Shown piece after piece: positions 13,011-25,876 of a stretch of DNA of 64,000 nt; the first letter of the stretch is position 1; each line of letters starts with the position of its first letter. Under the pieces are notes generated by a model. It made no database searches. It was not told the DNA's origin and saw only the letters and a list, made by a program, of their open reading frames with translations. The stretch comes from Combretum micranthum (taxonomy: Eukaryota > Streptophyta > Magnoliopsida > Myrtales > Combretaceae), in contig JAMXBD010001382.1 in assembly GCA_024138025.1 (NCBI GenBank), forward strand, positions 1 through 64,000, given 5' to 3'. A program made the position numbers and the translations under genes.

Positions 13011-14819
13011 AAATATCATCCAACAACCTCTTCAACTCTCATAATTCTAGCAAAATAATTAGCAATTCAGCCATCTTAAGCATGGTTTATATATTTTTAT
13101 ATATAAAGGTGGTGCATCGTAGAACCCATCATGCTAATGTAATCAGCCATCCGAAGACTAGGGGTAGAATAGAGTAGATTAGATAAGAGGAGTTCTTTTT
13201 TTTTTTTTTTTTTCCTTTTTGGCCTTTGATTAGAGAAGAGTTTGTCATCCTTATTGCGTAATTTTTTTAAATTTTTTTTAAATTTATTTAACTTTTTAAG
13301 ATCTGCTAGTGAGGAGATTTCTTTTTTTTTTTTTTTTTTTTTTTTTTTGGGGTTGATTTTTGTGGTTAAAAATAGGTGAGTACTGAGCAATTAAATGGGT
13401 GGTACCAACAATTTTAATTATTGTAACAGTGAGATTCATACAATGTACAGAAAAATAATGACTTTTTTTGTTGCAGTTCTGTTCTGACATTTGTATTATT
13501 ATTGCTGCTGTTCTCGCGACTGTGGAATTTTTTTTTTTTTTTCATGACACTAGTGTTTATTTCCGGGGAAAAGAGAAAGAAAATGAAAATCCACGAGTTA
13601 TGGCAGTTTAGCACCATATAAACACTAGCAAACATGAATTTATAATAATTAAATACTTACACAAACGTTGAAAATGATGGTATAATCTAATTAAAATATA
13701 AATATATATATTCAAGTGAAATAAAAGTAGATATGAGAGGGTGATTAAGATGAAATAAAACTTAAAAAGCATTATTGAATTATATATTTTTTTAATATGT
13801 GCTATTTTTTATAAGTGGATGAGACTTTTTTTTTTTAACCAATGATTGGACTGCAAAAAGACCTTATTCCCTAAAATATTATATCATAGATAGTAACATT
13901 TTGAAATGGAAAAGCAAACAGTATTGAATCCAAGGCAAAATATACTTTTCCTTATTAGCGACGATGAAGCGCAACAAGTATTTTAAGGTTATTCAATTGA
14001 AATTGCGCTGGATTTACTATTAGTAAGAAGGTATATCTTTGTTTTTTATTGATTATATGAATGATTAGTTATAAAAATATGACTTATTTTTTAATCAATT
14101 TACATACACAACATGACTGTGTTTTTTTTTTTTTTTTTACAATTAGGTGATCCAAGTTTTATTCAAAAGTATCAATATTGTTTAACAATTTTAAAATGGC
14201 ATGTGTTAATATCTTAGTGGTCATAAAAATTAATTTTACAATTTTCTTTCAGTTTTGTAATTTTCAAAAAATAATTTTTTTTTTATTTATTTATTTTTAT
14301 TTAGTGTTATTTTTTATTACATTAATCTTTTTGGACCAATAAAACTAACACATTCTCTCTCATAGTAATTAATAATATTGACATTTTTTTTATAAAACTC
14401 GAGTCACATAATTGTCAAAAAAGATATCACAAGTTATGAGTTTGTAAATTACTCTAAACATGTGTCATGTTTTTGTAATTAATCCTTAAATTAATAATAA
14501 AAATATATATAAATTGTAGCCGCCGTTTATGAAATGAAGCATATGTAAGAAGTTCCATAATTGTTAGCCAGAAATCATTTGAAATGAATTCTATTAGAAT
14601 TGGAGGAATGCAATAGATGGAGTACATATTCATAAATTCATTCTTCTGTTTAATACATTCATGTAAAGGGTCTAATAAATAAGCTATTTATAAGTAACAT
14701 ATCTATTAAAAAATGTAAATAATAAGTATATTAAAGGGGCAGAGTGGAATTGTTATATTGAATTCCCTTTAAAGATGAATCATTGAGTAGTGGGAATTGG
14801 CTTTTAAAGATTTATTTAA
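13011..14819. other. AT-rich spacer with long T runs
   Basis: Contains T tracts at about 13195-13213, 13322-13348 and 13529-13542. Lysine-rich frames read from them on the other strand are artefacts of the homopolymers. No gene recognised. Confidence 0.5.
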
Positions 14820-14832
14820 CCATGAAAAATAA

Positions 14833-14924
14833 GTCAATAGCATTAGAGTCTAATAGTATCCCTAGTCTTTCAAGTGAGAGATCTTCGAATCCTTCCTCCC
14901 TATTATAATGATTGAAAAAAAAAT
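14833..14924 (+). mobile_element. Short tRNA-like SINE, copy 1
   Basis: A 92-bp insert ending in a poly(A) tail and flanked by a perfect 13-bp direct repeat, CCATGAAAAATAA (14820-14832 and 14925-14937), as expected for LINE-mediated retroposition. Inside, TAGAGTCTAATAGTATCCC resembles a weak A box and CTTCGAATCCTTCC a degenerate B box. It aligns along its length with copy 2. Confidence 0.8.
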
Positions 14925-15042
14925 CCATGAAAAATAAAAATAAAATCCGAAATTATGATACATTCAATGTTCATTCCAGTATGTCAAACTTGACATAAGG
15001 GAATATCACTAAGTAATTAGCCTGTAATATTCAAGACAAATT

Positions 15043-15135
15043 GGTTAATAATCTTAGTCTAGTGACATCTTTTAATCTCAAATGAGAGATACCATGTTCA
15101 AATCTCCTTCTCCCATTGTAGTGAAAAAAAAAATA
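15043..15135 (+). mobile_element. Short tRNA-like SINE, copy 2
   Basis: A 93-bp insert with poly(A) tail, flanked by AAGACAAATT (15033-15042 and 15136-15145). It shares with copy 1 the order TAGT-CTAGTGACATC (A-box like), CTCAAATGAGAGAT, GTTCAAATCTCC (B-box like), CCCATTGTA and A tail. Same orientation as copy 1 and about 120 bp downstream. The different duplications show two independent insertions. Confidence 0.8.
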
Positions 15136-15286
15136 AAGACAAATTAAGGTAGATTTGCAAACACATTTTAGTTTTACAAAATTTTAACTCAAATTTATGA
15201 ATTTTGATTAAAATATTTAAATCATATTATCACTTTTTGATAATAGTAACAATACTTGAAAATCGTTGCTTTGGGTGAACTTCAAA

Positions 15287-17920
15287 TGAAATGGCCTAAA
15301 CTTAAAACATAACTAATTCAAATATATAAATCTAGTGCGTGACTTATGTATGCATGTGTTAGTGAAATTTGTATACTTGTTTAATTGTTTTAAATGTTTT
15401 GGCATATAAGAAATAAATTTTACATGTTAAGTATGTTAATAAGGATTGATGTGTGTGTTGAGTTAGCGTGAAGTATATGTGTTTGTATTAGTGTATTTAA
15501 ATATTAGTATAAGTATTATTGATATTTATATGGTGCTTGTGTTGATGTTTGTGTAATGAAATGTATAAAAATTTGGTTTAAAATAAGTTAAATATGCTTC
15601 ACATATGTTCTTAAACATAGCAGAATTTTTGGAAGTGAAATCAAGCCCAACTCATTTTATTTTAGGCTAAAAATAAGCCCAAACCCATGCAACATTAAAG
15701 CTTTTACTTTGGCAGCCTCAAAAGTCAATAAATTGGATAAATATCAAGTCCACTTTATGCAAAATTCGTATGAATAATCATACCATCCAAGACAACCCAC
15801 TATAGGAGAGAAAAACACCATTTTTATCTTCTCAAACTCACCCAATTCAAGTCCAAACCTTACTATATTCCCTCAAGTAAAACTATCATTTCCTTGTAAG
15901 ACCAAAAACCAAGCCCAAGCTTCTTAAGGTATGTAGTTGTTTGATTTTATATTTGCTAAGTTGTTTGAGTTTCCTTGTAAAGTGAAGTTTGTGCCATGAA
16001 TTGGGTTAAATGATTTCTTAAGGAATTGTATGTGTTATTTATATATGAGCTAGATTTTGATGATATAGGAGTTGCTGGTATGTGCAAAAATGGTAACAAG
16101 GAGTGTTGAAGTGCATGAAGTTAGAAATGAGTAAGGTTAAGATAGTTTAGATAAGATTTGATTGGCTAAATGAGGGTTGGATGATGATTTGTGTTTAAAA
16201 TGGTGGATATGAGTATTTGATGAGGTTGTAAAAGAAGTTAGAATACATATAGGTTAAGGTTTGGTATTGGAAATGTGTTGGAAGGAAATTTGGAAGTGAA
16301 AACTTGGACAAAAAGTTGTATTTTCAAAATAGGGAAGTTTGCAATTTTTCAAAAATCTGTTATAGCGTACGCTGCCTAAACGCCGTCGACATATATGTAA
16401 ACACTACTGGCGTACACAGCAACATTGCCGGTGTAGACCACAATACTGCCCGCGTTTTGTGTTAGCACTGCTAGTATTGGCAAGCGTAGAATTTTGGTGT
16501 AGACTACACCGGCGTTGAAGGCCGACGTATCCTTGTAGTTTTCCATTTTCAAAACTTCTTCAAACAATTCCTTTAGCTTGCTAAATTGTCTTTTGATAAT
16601 TTTGTGAGCTTGTATGACCTTGTTAGATGTATAAATGATATGTTATGACCTCGCCTTGGATTCATATGAATTCTCAGGAGTGTTAAGCCTAGAATTAGCT
16701 ATGTTCTAGGTATGATTCAAAGTTTTTATATTGATTTGAATTGAATTGAATTTCCTTGTAATAGTGATAAATACTCCTTTGAGTTCCTCTACTGATCTTC
16801 ATTCGAGTGCTTCTAATGATTACTTTCATAGTATATGTACGTAGTAATATGTTTGATTTCTTGCCTAGGATAGGCATGGCTAAATTCACTTTAATTTAAG
16901 ATAAAACTTAAATTGATTGTCTATTATGCTGTTAAATCTGGTTTGGGGAGTGACACCTTGCTTAGATTAAGGGCACGGTAGTTTAGGTGCTTAACCCACC
17001 CCTGTCTTTATGATTAGACTTTTATAAGTGCCAAGGCGGGTAGTTGATAGGGTTATTGGTATCAGTATAACATTTGTTTTTCTAAAAGAGAAATAATATT
17101 ATTTAATTCAATTGGTTATGGGAACATTTGAATTAGGCGATATTATGAATTAAGTTAAGTAGAGTTGTGAAATAGTTGAAAACCCGAGAGGAAAGCACTT
17201 TTTCATTCATTGATATATCATCTAGGAGATATAAGTCCTTAAACAACTTATATCAACCCCTAAGCACCGTGATCCTTAGGATCCCTAGATATCTTTGTCG
17301 TCCGGAGTTTGAATACTCCAATGTTGTTTGACTAATTAAAGATTTCCTAGTAACTTGATGGATGTTGCATTTGCATATAGTTTAAGCTTGTATGTCACTC
17401 GCTTTTGTTTTTATTACTTGCGTACTGAGCCTTTAGCTCATTATTTCATATTTCAGGTATTGATGACCATGATGAATTCTACACCAGTATGGGGTAGGAG
17501 ACGGATTTTGAGGATTTCCTAGATGATTGTGAGGATTAGAAATAACCATGACTTTGATGGAATTTTTGTAATAGTGTAGTTTGGGAGGCATATGTAATAG
17601 TTATGATAGTTTTTGCTAAATATATGTATTTTGTAAATGGCTTGCTTATAAGCCTTATCTATAATATCTATATATATATATATATATGTCTGTAAAGGAT
17701 TTATAACTTATATGTAAATGTTATGTTTTTTCTTTTTTTTTTTTTAATAAAAAGTCTTATAGGTTGATAGTTTTTAAAATTGGTTCTCATAAGAGATTTA
17801 GGTAAACAAATATCCAAACTGATCCTGATAAACAACCTTACATATAATATTGCAGGTTATATGTGATTGAGGATCTAGATTCACCTATTTTAACTATGGA
17901 GGTGAGTCCGGGTCCTTACA
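15287..17920 (+). mobile_element. LTR of gypsy-like family D (probable solo LTR)
   Basis: The right end GGGTCCTTACA at 17920 is followed by TCAAA. A left end TGAAATGG at 15287 is preceded by TCAAA (15282-15286), giving a possible 5-bp duplication and a 2,634-bp LTR. Interior marks shared with families A and B include a donor-like AAG|GTATG near 15928 and, at 17421-17455, TACTGAGC...GCTCAT followed by a pyrimidine tract and CAG. A copy-specific motif block lies at 16365-16530. The right end is firmer than the left, since TCAAA is a common pentamer in this AT-rich sequence. Confidence 0.6.
16365..16530 (+). repeat. Reiterated GTGTAGAC/GCCGGCG block inside LTR D
   Basis: A GC-rich island in AT-rich surroundings with recurring words: GCCGGTGTAGACCA at 16427, GGCGTACAC, GGCAAGCGTAGA, and GGTGTAGACTACACCGGCG at 16496-16514, which contains the perfect palindrome GGTGTA-GAC-TACACC. 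Not protein-like. Confidence 0.65.
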
Positions 17921-18380
17921 TCAAAATTGCTTGTCGCATTTTAAGTTACTAGGCCATTTCAGGTTTGTTCTAAAAAGATATGCCCTAATAACTTGTTAAG
18001 ATCTGAGATATTGCGTATATTTATTGCAATATTATTATGTTGTATACAAAGTAAGCTTATCCTTCGAGTTCGGGGGACATGGAAATTATTAAATATTTTA
18101 GAGTGAAAGTTTGGTAAAACGACGTTACTGCAATTGAATGGGAAGATGATAAATGGGCTCCATGGACACCCGTACCCTTGATAACCCTGACTTTCTTGTC
18201 GTGAAGACCAGAAAAATAGGACAATTTTCACATTAATAACGTTATGAAGTGTCTACGTCAAAAAATAATAATAATATGAACAGCATTTATTTCACATTAT
18301 ACATATAATATATTAGTTTATTGAATTTGAATTTAGGAAAAATGTCACAGACTAAGCTGACTGTGTGATTAACATTCCAC

Positions 18381-18432
<52 letters not shown>

Positions 18433-20020
18433 GGCACATTTAGCATCCAGTAAGCTCAAATTCAGCTTTTTTTTTTTTTTAATTGTTCAGCTGACATCTA
18501 TGATCCATATTTAATAGGTTTTATCATTTAACTGAATATTAATGTAGAGATTAAATTTTAGGAATAAGGGTGTACCGCATGAAAAAAGCAGATTTCCTTG
18601 TCCTGTATTCTATAATAAAGGTATAAATTTAAAAAATTTAAAGTTAAAGCCTACTTTGTGATTTCTTAATACAAGAAAAAAAAATTAAAGTTATAAGATT
18701 TTTTTTTTTTGGAAATTTTAATTTTTTTTAATTTGAAAATGATTGATCGCTAATGTAAAAAATCTAGATATTCAAAATAAATGTAATTTAACATAGCTTA
18801 AAGGTAACCTATAACAAAAAAGAATGTAAATGAATTTTCAATAAAAACACCAAATGTAAACACATCTATATTATTATAAAAATATTGGGAGTTTTGGCCT
18901 CTACACTTTTTTCGCCTTATAAAATTATTTAAATTTCATTATAATTATATCAAAATCTATTATAATTCACTAATGAGGATTTTATCAAGATATTATTGAA
19001 ATTTAGCCAAAAAAGGCGGTATTTATATATGTGTTTCTTTCAATTCTATAAATTGTAATAAATGATAATAAGCGTTTATAATGTGATTTTAAATTATGAC
19101 TATGTATAATTTATTATCCTACTTCATTCACAAAAATTTTTCTTTTTTCAAAACATTTCAGTGATATTATGCTCAACACAATGCATATATACTAGGCACT
19201 GTCAAGTTATATTGAAAAGTTTCAGGTTGATATATTCAAATTCAATAATGAAGTTTTATATTATTTTGGTATACACAAGACTTCTTATTGCAGTTGTATA
19301 TTTATGTTTTTCATTAAGTATTTTAAAATCTTTTTTATATTAAATTTTTCTTTAGATGGGTAATAGTGTATATGTTTGATTCAATAATGTATTTATATTT
19401 TAAATTTTATCATACGTTTTCTATTTTTTTTCCCGAACTTTTCATACATTATACTTAATCTTTCGCATATGCATCACTACTACATATTTACTAATATATA
19501 CTGTAGATTTATGGATTCAATTGGAGTAATCACATGCCTGCTATAAAAGTATCGTACTGCACATGACTTATGAAGAATGACACATAATGACATTAAGGAT
19601 AATTAAGTGAGAGATGGAATAGAGAGGAGGAGTAGACAATTTCAACTGTCTTAAATGCACTTTGTAATAGGTGGATGGGTTATCAAGCATCAAACCCTAC
19701 TATTAGTGATGAATAAGTGTTTAATTTATTGAGAAGGAAATTCGACAACGCATCAGTGTTTCTATCAAATTTCTTCATTTTTAATTGAGGAGGGATTTGG
19801 AGTATTTATAGAGTTTGCTCATCAACGTCATCAGTTGAATCACGTTGATAATTGAAGCCCAAGATGAGTTTTTTAGTACATGAGTCATTATGAGAAAGGT
19901 TGGATGATGGAAAGGCAATCCAACAAGCCCTACTCCAGGTCTACTATATCAAATTTCTCTTGATCATCCTAATTAAAACTGGATTCTCAAGCCCTATCAA
20001 TTAACCTAAAAAATCAAGCT
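17921..20020. other. AT-rich DNA with a (TAA)n microsatellite, no gene seen
   Basis: A TAA/ATA trinucleotide repeat of about 50 bp occupies 18380-18432. The longest minus-strand frame (17959-18231) has no recognisable similarity and no supporting context. The rest is A/T-rich. Confidence 0.5.
18380..18432. repeat. (TAA)n microsatellite
   Basis: About 17 uninterrupted trinucleotide units. Confidence 0.95.
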
Positions 20021-20029
20021 CAAATTAAG

Positions 20030-20235
20030 TATATATTTGAAATGTTTGATTTTTTTTTTTTGTATCTTATTTATATTATTTATATCTATATTTGATTTGC
20101 ATTTGGTCTATTTGATTTATTTAAGAGTAAAAATGTCTTTTTTTTTCATTTATATCTATTTCTTGACAAATCGTTTGTTTGAAAATAATAAAAATAAGAT
20201 ACTAAAACGATCAAAATAACATGAACCAAACAGAT
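20030..20235 (-). mobile_element. MITE-like element, family G copy 1
   Basis: Read on the minus strand this begins near ATCTGTTTGGTTCATG and contains AAAAGACATTTTTACTC and AATAGACCAAATGC in the same order and spacing as the element at about 39612-39740 on the + strand (CTCTGTTTGGTTACAT, AACATTTTTACTC, CAGACCAAATAC). The CTGTTTGGTT start is common among plant MITEs. Ends are approximate. Confidence 0.55.
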
Positions 20236-20689
20236 ACCAATAATAATATTTATATGATTTAAAGCACACTTACTATAGAAATAAATGACCATACCGACTT
20301 AAATTGAAAATTTTAGACTTCTAGCATAGTATTTGCCAAATATGATGAGTTAAAGCTGCCCAGACTTAATTGAATTTTATATTATATCTATATATTTAAA
20401 CTGTGCATCCATTAATGATTTGAAAAGCTGAGTTCATGCACCCGAAGGCGAGTAGTGCGAAATAAGGGTTTTAGCCAAGTTCAAGATAAATACGGATCAT
20501 TTGTACACAATTCTCTTACTAAAACCTAGAGAAAATTTCTAACCTGTAGTATTTTATGACATTTGATATTCAAGCTATAATCATAAGTATCATTATTCCA
20601 CCATAATATATATTCAAATATATATAATTATGATGATTAAAATCAAGTGTATAAAGAAGTACAACCTTGCCAATCATCTTGAAGTCTAA

Positions 20690-20765
20690 TATATTAACAT
20701 TAATCTTCTAAATGGGTAGACAATGTTCAACCTTCTTTTTATTGTAATGATAAAAAAGAAAAGGA
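20690..20765 (+). repeat. Possible third SINE relic
   Basis: ATGTTCAACCTTC...TTATTGTAATGATAAAAAAG resembles the 3' part of the two SINEs near 15 kb (GTTCAAATCTCCTTC...CATTGTAGTGAAAAAA). No flanking duplication found, so this is only a suggestion. Confidence 0.3.
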
Positions 20766-20828
20766 CCACTTATTTAAGATAGTAATGGTTAAAATGATTT
20801 TGAGCTTTCCAAATACAAAGTAGAATTG

Positions 20829-21056
20829 GGATAAATGTTATATGTAGTATTTGAATTTTACTTTTATTTTTTTAAATCATTTACAGTTCGAAAATTGTGC
20901 CTAAAAACTTTTCAAAATAATTTATAGCACCTCAATTAATTTCATCTAGTGGTTATTTACAAAAATTGATAAAGTTTTTTTATTCTTTGGTAAATAATTT
21001 TAAAAATTACAAAGTTTAGATGTAAAATATGACATTTACACTAAAATTTGTAAGAT
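20829..21056. mobile_element. MITE-like inverted-repeat element
   Basis: ATAAATGTTATATGTAGTATTTGAA near the left end and the inverse of TTTAGATGTAAAATATGACATTTAC at the right end form imperfect terminal inverted repeats of about 28 bp around a 228-bp AT-rich core. No coding capacity. No target duplication assigned. Confidence 0.5.
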
Positions 21057-23687
21057 TATTTCACGTTTAACAATCATTTTGAAAAATATTACATAAACAC
21101 AACTTGAATAAAAATAAATACATAATTACCATTTGTATCACTAGTTGAATATGAGATATAGGTTTTTTTGTATATCGCATGTTGAAAGTGTAATTATTTA
21201 ACCTCTATCGCATAACTAACATGCAATACACATTTAGACCTATTCTCTTCTCAAATATGATATAACTATTTTTATAAGTTTGACTCTATATCGTTACTAT
21301 ATCTTTTTTCTAACATGCATACATGTACAAACTTCTATATCTTTTCTCCAACATATAATTTAGAGTGACAATTTGGTAATTTTTTTCTATAATTTATATT
21401 TTTGTAATTTTTTATTTTAATAAGACATATTTTTTTATTTGTAGAGCTTTATCATTGCAATTAATGATTTATGAATGGAGGTCATTCATTGTAACTTAAA
21501 TTCCTTTTACAACAATTAAACATTGCTTAGTACTTATTGATCAGTTAAAGGATTCTCTCGTCTTACAATGTAAAAAGTCTTTTTATTACATCCTTTACTA
21601 CAAATGTAATTCATTTCAGGACACTCCAAAACCTTGAAAGGTCGCCTAGAATTTCACTCATCTGAAAGCAACAAAAGCAATTTAAGAAATAGTTTCTTAA
21701 TATATATTTTAGAGCAATTTTACTTCTATCGGACCAATCGTCTAAATCACAACATGGGAAAATATGCGAATTCTTGTAACTTATAAATGCATGGATAGGG
21801 TTTGGAAGCATGAATTATAGCAGTTAATACTTTACAATAGTCAAGTTCTAACATGTTGTTCTGAACAAGTAATATATGTAATTATGTATATATATTATAT
21901 GGTATAGTTGTGAACAATTCTATTCATTTACTAATCCCCAAGTAAGCTTGATTTTAATATTAAAACTGCCAATCTAAATGAGTAGAATTCATGTCCTTAT
22001 TTAAATTTGCAATACAAATTGTTCAAATTCATGTGTTTTGAATCTTTTGCAAATAATTTACCAATTCCTAGTGTTTGATTTTTTACAACAAAAAACTTGT
22101 GTTTTTTTCACTTTGTATAATGATTTGATAGGCGTCAACATCTTATTGGTCTAAAAATGATTATCTAAGTAAAGTACTATCACCAAATAGATTTATTTAT
22201 ATAATTTGATAATGATAAAAAAAAGGATTAATGTCTCAAATGGTATCTGAACTTTAAAAATATATACAATTAAATACTTGAACTTTAAAATTGATTAATT
22301 TAGGTCAGTATATGAAAGAAATTTTCATGCACACCAACAAAACTATTGTCAAGTTCTTTCAGCTACTAAATTAATCGGTTTCAAAGTTTTTTAGATACTA
22401 AAAAGATCAATTTTAAAGTTCAAGTGTCTAGTTAATATTTTGTCAAGTTCAAATACAATTCATGATATTAACCAAAAAAAAAAAAAAAGAAAATTGTGGA
22501 AAACAAATTTAAAATTGGTCTTGGCCATTGTCCAAGCACCTTAGCTAAGTAATGAACAATTGCTAAAAGAGATTGTGTGACTCGACTAAGACGTCACCAA
22601 CCACACCCTAGTTTTAATGTAACTAGAAAATGACCATAAGGCAAGTGGGTCACAACCCACCATTGACCATTATTTAGCCGATAATGCCAAAAATAAGTGG
22701 TGTACAACTCCCATTTTGTCGTGGGTGATCATCCATTACTAGTAAAATCGAGAGAGAGAGCAATATGTCAACTTGTTATTCTTTTCCTTTCTTTTTTTTT
22801 TTTTTTTTGAAGGTTTTTAGCAATGCCTTTGGGTGTAAGATTTCAATATCAGTGATGGGTGCAACCTATTGACTTTGTTGGATGTTTTCCTACGATCCCA
22901 TGAGATAACCAACAACAAAGGGGGCATGCGACCACTTTGAGTGGTTATTTTCAACCTCCGACCTTAGGGTGGTCATAAAGCATCCAAGGCCCTTTATTTG
23001 ATTTTTCTCTTTGCAATTTTAATTTTCTAAAATTATTTATATAGATACATAATAATATTACTAAAATAATTATACTGATAAAATGTTGATACATATGTCT
23101 TCTTTGTAATTAACATGAGATTAGAAAAACATAGATAACTTCTTTGTTAGAAAAATAAAACACATGTGACCTATTTGCAAAAGATCAAAGCACAAGTGGC
23201 ATTTTTTGTAATTTACACTTATTTGTATATTTATTCATTTTGCTTATTTACCTTCCTAAATTTAATCATATTTCAACATTGCAAATGAGTGAAGCCACTC
23301 TTATGCTATTCAAGGTCGATCCCACTTAACTTAAGCTTGATCTGGATATAAATTTCATTCATCTAAATGAATTGAGCTCAACCCTATAATTTATAAGTTT
23401 GGTAAAAGCTTGACTTTGTTTAAATTTTGTGATTATTTAGATGAGCTAAGTTTGAGTTTTAAAAACTTAGGTTGGCTCCTCTCAGTCATTATTTTAAGGA
23501 AAATTATATAGTTCCACCATTAATTTTGATAAGATTGGTCCCATTACCATCCAACGGCTCACACCATACACAATCGTGATTGAATCACTAAAATAGTTAA
23601 TATTCCATTTACTATATTTACTTTAATAATTAGATTAATGGAGGGATAGTTCCGTCGACGGGACCGTAGAAGCTCATTTACGTTATT
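21057..23687. other. AT-rich intergenic DNA, no gene seen
   Basis: No coding similarity. Poly-A/T tracts at about 22471-22486 and 22792-22809. Two short perfect hairpins, GTGGGT-CACA-ACCCAC near 22648 and ACCACT-TTG-AGTGGT near 22930, sit in a slightly GC-richer stretch (22500-23000) of unknown origin. Confidence 0.45.
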
Positions 23688-24064
23688 GGTATGTTTAGTA
23701 TGCAAGAATAAATTGGAATGGATCATGATTGTAGTTCCATTCCTATTTGAATGTTTGAAAGCGTTCTTAAAAGCTAGAATCACAATTTATTGGAATCAAT
23801 TATTACAACTTAAACCAATTTCATTTCGATTTTATTAATAGTTGTTACTTTAATTACATTTTTATCCTACGCATATTTATCATCTAAATTTATTGTTAAG
23901 GGCACTTTTATAAATCTCATTATATACCCATTCATTCTATTCTATTCTGTGAACATATCTAAACACATGATTAGATTTATTTATCATTCCCTCATTCATT
24001 CTATTCCATTCTTGGATTCAAATCCATTTCATTTCATATGATTTGACCATACTAAACATGACAT
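23688..24064. mobile_element. MITE-like element with GTATGTTTAGTATG ends
   Basis: TGGTATGTTTAGTATG at the left (23688 onward) and, inverted, TGTCATGTTTAGTATGG at the right end (to 24064) are terminal inverted repeats. The interior is rich in CATTCC/GGAATG motifs that also pair in inverted fashion. Non-coding, about 377 bp. Confidence 0.6.
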
Positions 24065-24879
24065 AATATTTGTTTTTTATGAGAATTGACCTTAAAGCAT
24101 GCCGTGTTAAGAAAATTTTGAAAAAACTAATACCAATATTCAAAAGGTAGATAACTATATAAATACTAATAGTATATTCGAAATAAGTTACCTAATGATT
24201 ACAAATGGATTTGGATGTCTTATCTAAGTCCAAAATGTAAGGATTTTATTTGCAGACTTTTAGATGATGTTTTCCTTGTAGATGCAAGCTACATAAATTT
24301 ATCAAAGGAATTATAAATGTCTAAGATGCAACTTGCAAGAAAAAGATACAATGCATGCTTTAAGAGATTGCTCAGAATCAAAAGTGTATAGATTGTTTTA
24401 GGCATTTTATCATTTGTCAGATTATCATCATTCTTGTCTAAACTATATGCTTGGTTAAAGAAGCACTTCTTTTTCCAAATCAAGTATCATTAGAACATGT
24501 TCCTGCATCCGTTCTTTTTCGACTATGTTTTATGGGTTTGATGGTATGATGGAAAACTCATTATTCATGACACTTTTTCTTCAACCTCGAATTTTTGCTT
24601 CACTAGGTACAAAATTTAATAAATGATTATAGGATTTATCATTTGAAATAAAAATATATTATATATATATATATATATATTCAATTGGATGATATTAGAT
24701 ATTTCTTGGTGTCTTCCCTTCAGCTATAATAGTATAATATAAAACAAAATAATTTATAAGGAAAGGCAAGGGAATGTTTATGTTATTTTATGAGAGGACA
24801 AAATAATCTTTTTATAATAAAATATAATAATATCTATTTACACCTTATCTTCGTGTCTTTTTCTTTTAGTAGTTACATA
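24065..24879. other. AT-rich spacer, no gene seen
   Basis: Includes a TA repeat at about 24657-24680. No recognisable coding sequence. Confidence 0.4.
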
Positions 24880-25876
24880 TGATCCTTAAGCCCTAAAATG
24901 CTTTTGTGAGATAACCTTCACTAAAGGACCATCAAGAGGTAGAAATCAAGGTAAGTTAGTATATTTTCTTATCCTTTAGTACTCTAAGAGTTTTCTTTTG
25001 TTAAACTGCCTTCGAGAGTCAAGGTGTTGGTTTAAGTAAAATCAGGAGAAAGGCCTAATCTTTGGTTACTTGAGGAGTTGTTGTTTGTGAAAGAAGAGGA
25101 GAAAGTTTGATTGCAGGTAACATGATTATAACAATGTTATATGTTGATAGATGTTATTGGAGTTTTTTTATGGTTTAAAATCAAGAATAAGGATGTTTTT
25201 GGAGTTTTTATGTTTTGGAGCGAAGTGGGGTGCGATCAGGATTCACGGTCAGACATAAGTCATGATCTCCTTGGGAATTGTGAGTTTTGGCTGATCATGG
25301 CCATTACAATGGCCTTGATGGAAATTATCACCCCCATCAAGGACATGACAAAGGCAATGATGGTCGTCATACCCCCTATAATGAGTGTGACAAGGGCATT
25401 TCTTGTTTTCTTTCTCTCCCAAGCCTATCACGCCCTCCATCACGGCTGTGATTAATAGGGAGATGTTGTAACCTTCTTCTTATCCTTGTTTTGACCTTTC
25501 TAAACACCTAAACCTATGGCTTAACATCTAGTATACCTAAGCCAATGTATGAAGATATATTTAGACCAAGAGTAGTAATAATTCTTGATAGCTTAGAAAG
25601 CTATCAAACCTTAAAAGTATGTTTTATTTTTAGAATCAAGTTTTGCGTTAGTAGTTGTTATATGTGGTCAGATGATTCTGGTTTTGTCACGCCCCGCCCC
25701 CGCAGGCGACGGCAACGTGATGCCAGGGCAGACAGCTGCACAGGCCCCCTAGTGGTAATGGCCGACACAACCATTGCATCATGGTGACCCCAACCAACGC
25801 ATGCCCCAACGGGTACCACGGGCAACTATAGGTATTGTTACCCTCAGGATGGATTGAATCCAGTCTGCAACCTCTA

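Noticed and set aside
13097..13490. Minus-strand frames rich in lysine
   Set aside because: They are read from T homopolymers; composition alone explains them and there is no domain or gene context.
17959..18231. 90-residue minus-strand frame next to LTR D
   Set aside because: No recognised domain, splice context or conserved motif; ordinary length for chance in this sequence.
18380..18432. CRISPR-like or satellite array
   Set aside because: A simple trinucleotide microsatellite with no spacers. No array of repeats and spacers exists anywhere in this eukaryotic window.
25141..25455. 104-residue + strand frame
   Set aside because: Lies in the motif-reiterated part of a family-B LTR. Its reading depends on ATG/GCC repeats, and other LTR B copies do not preserve it.
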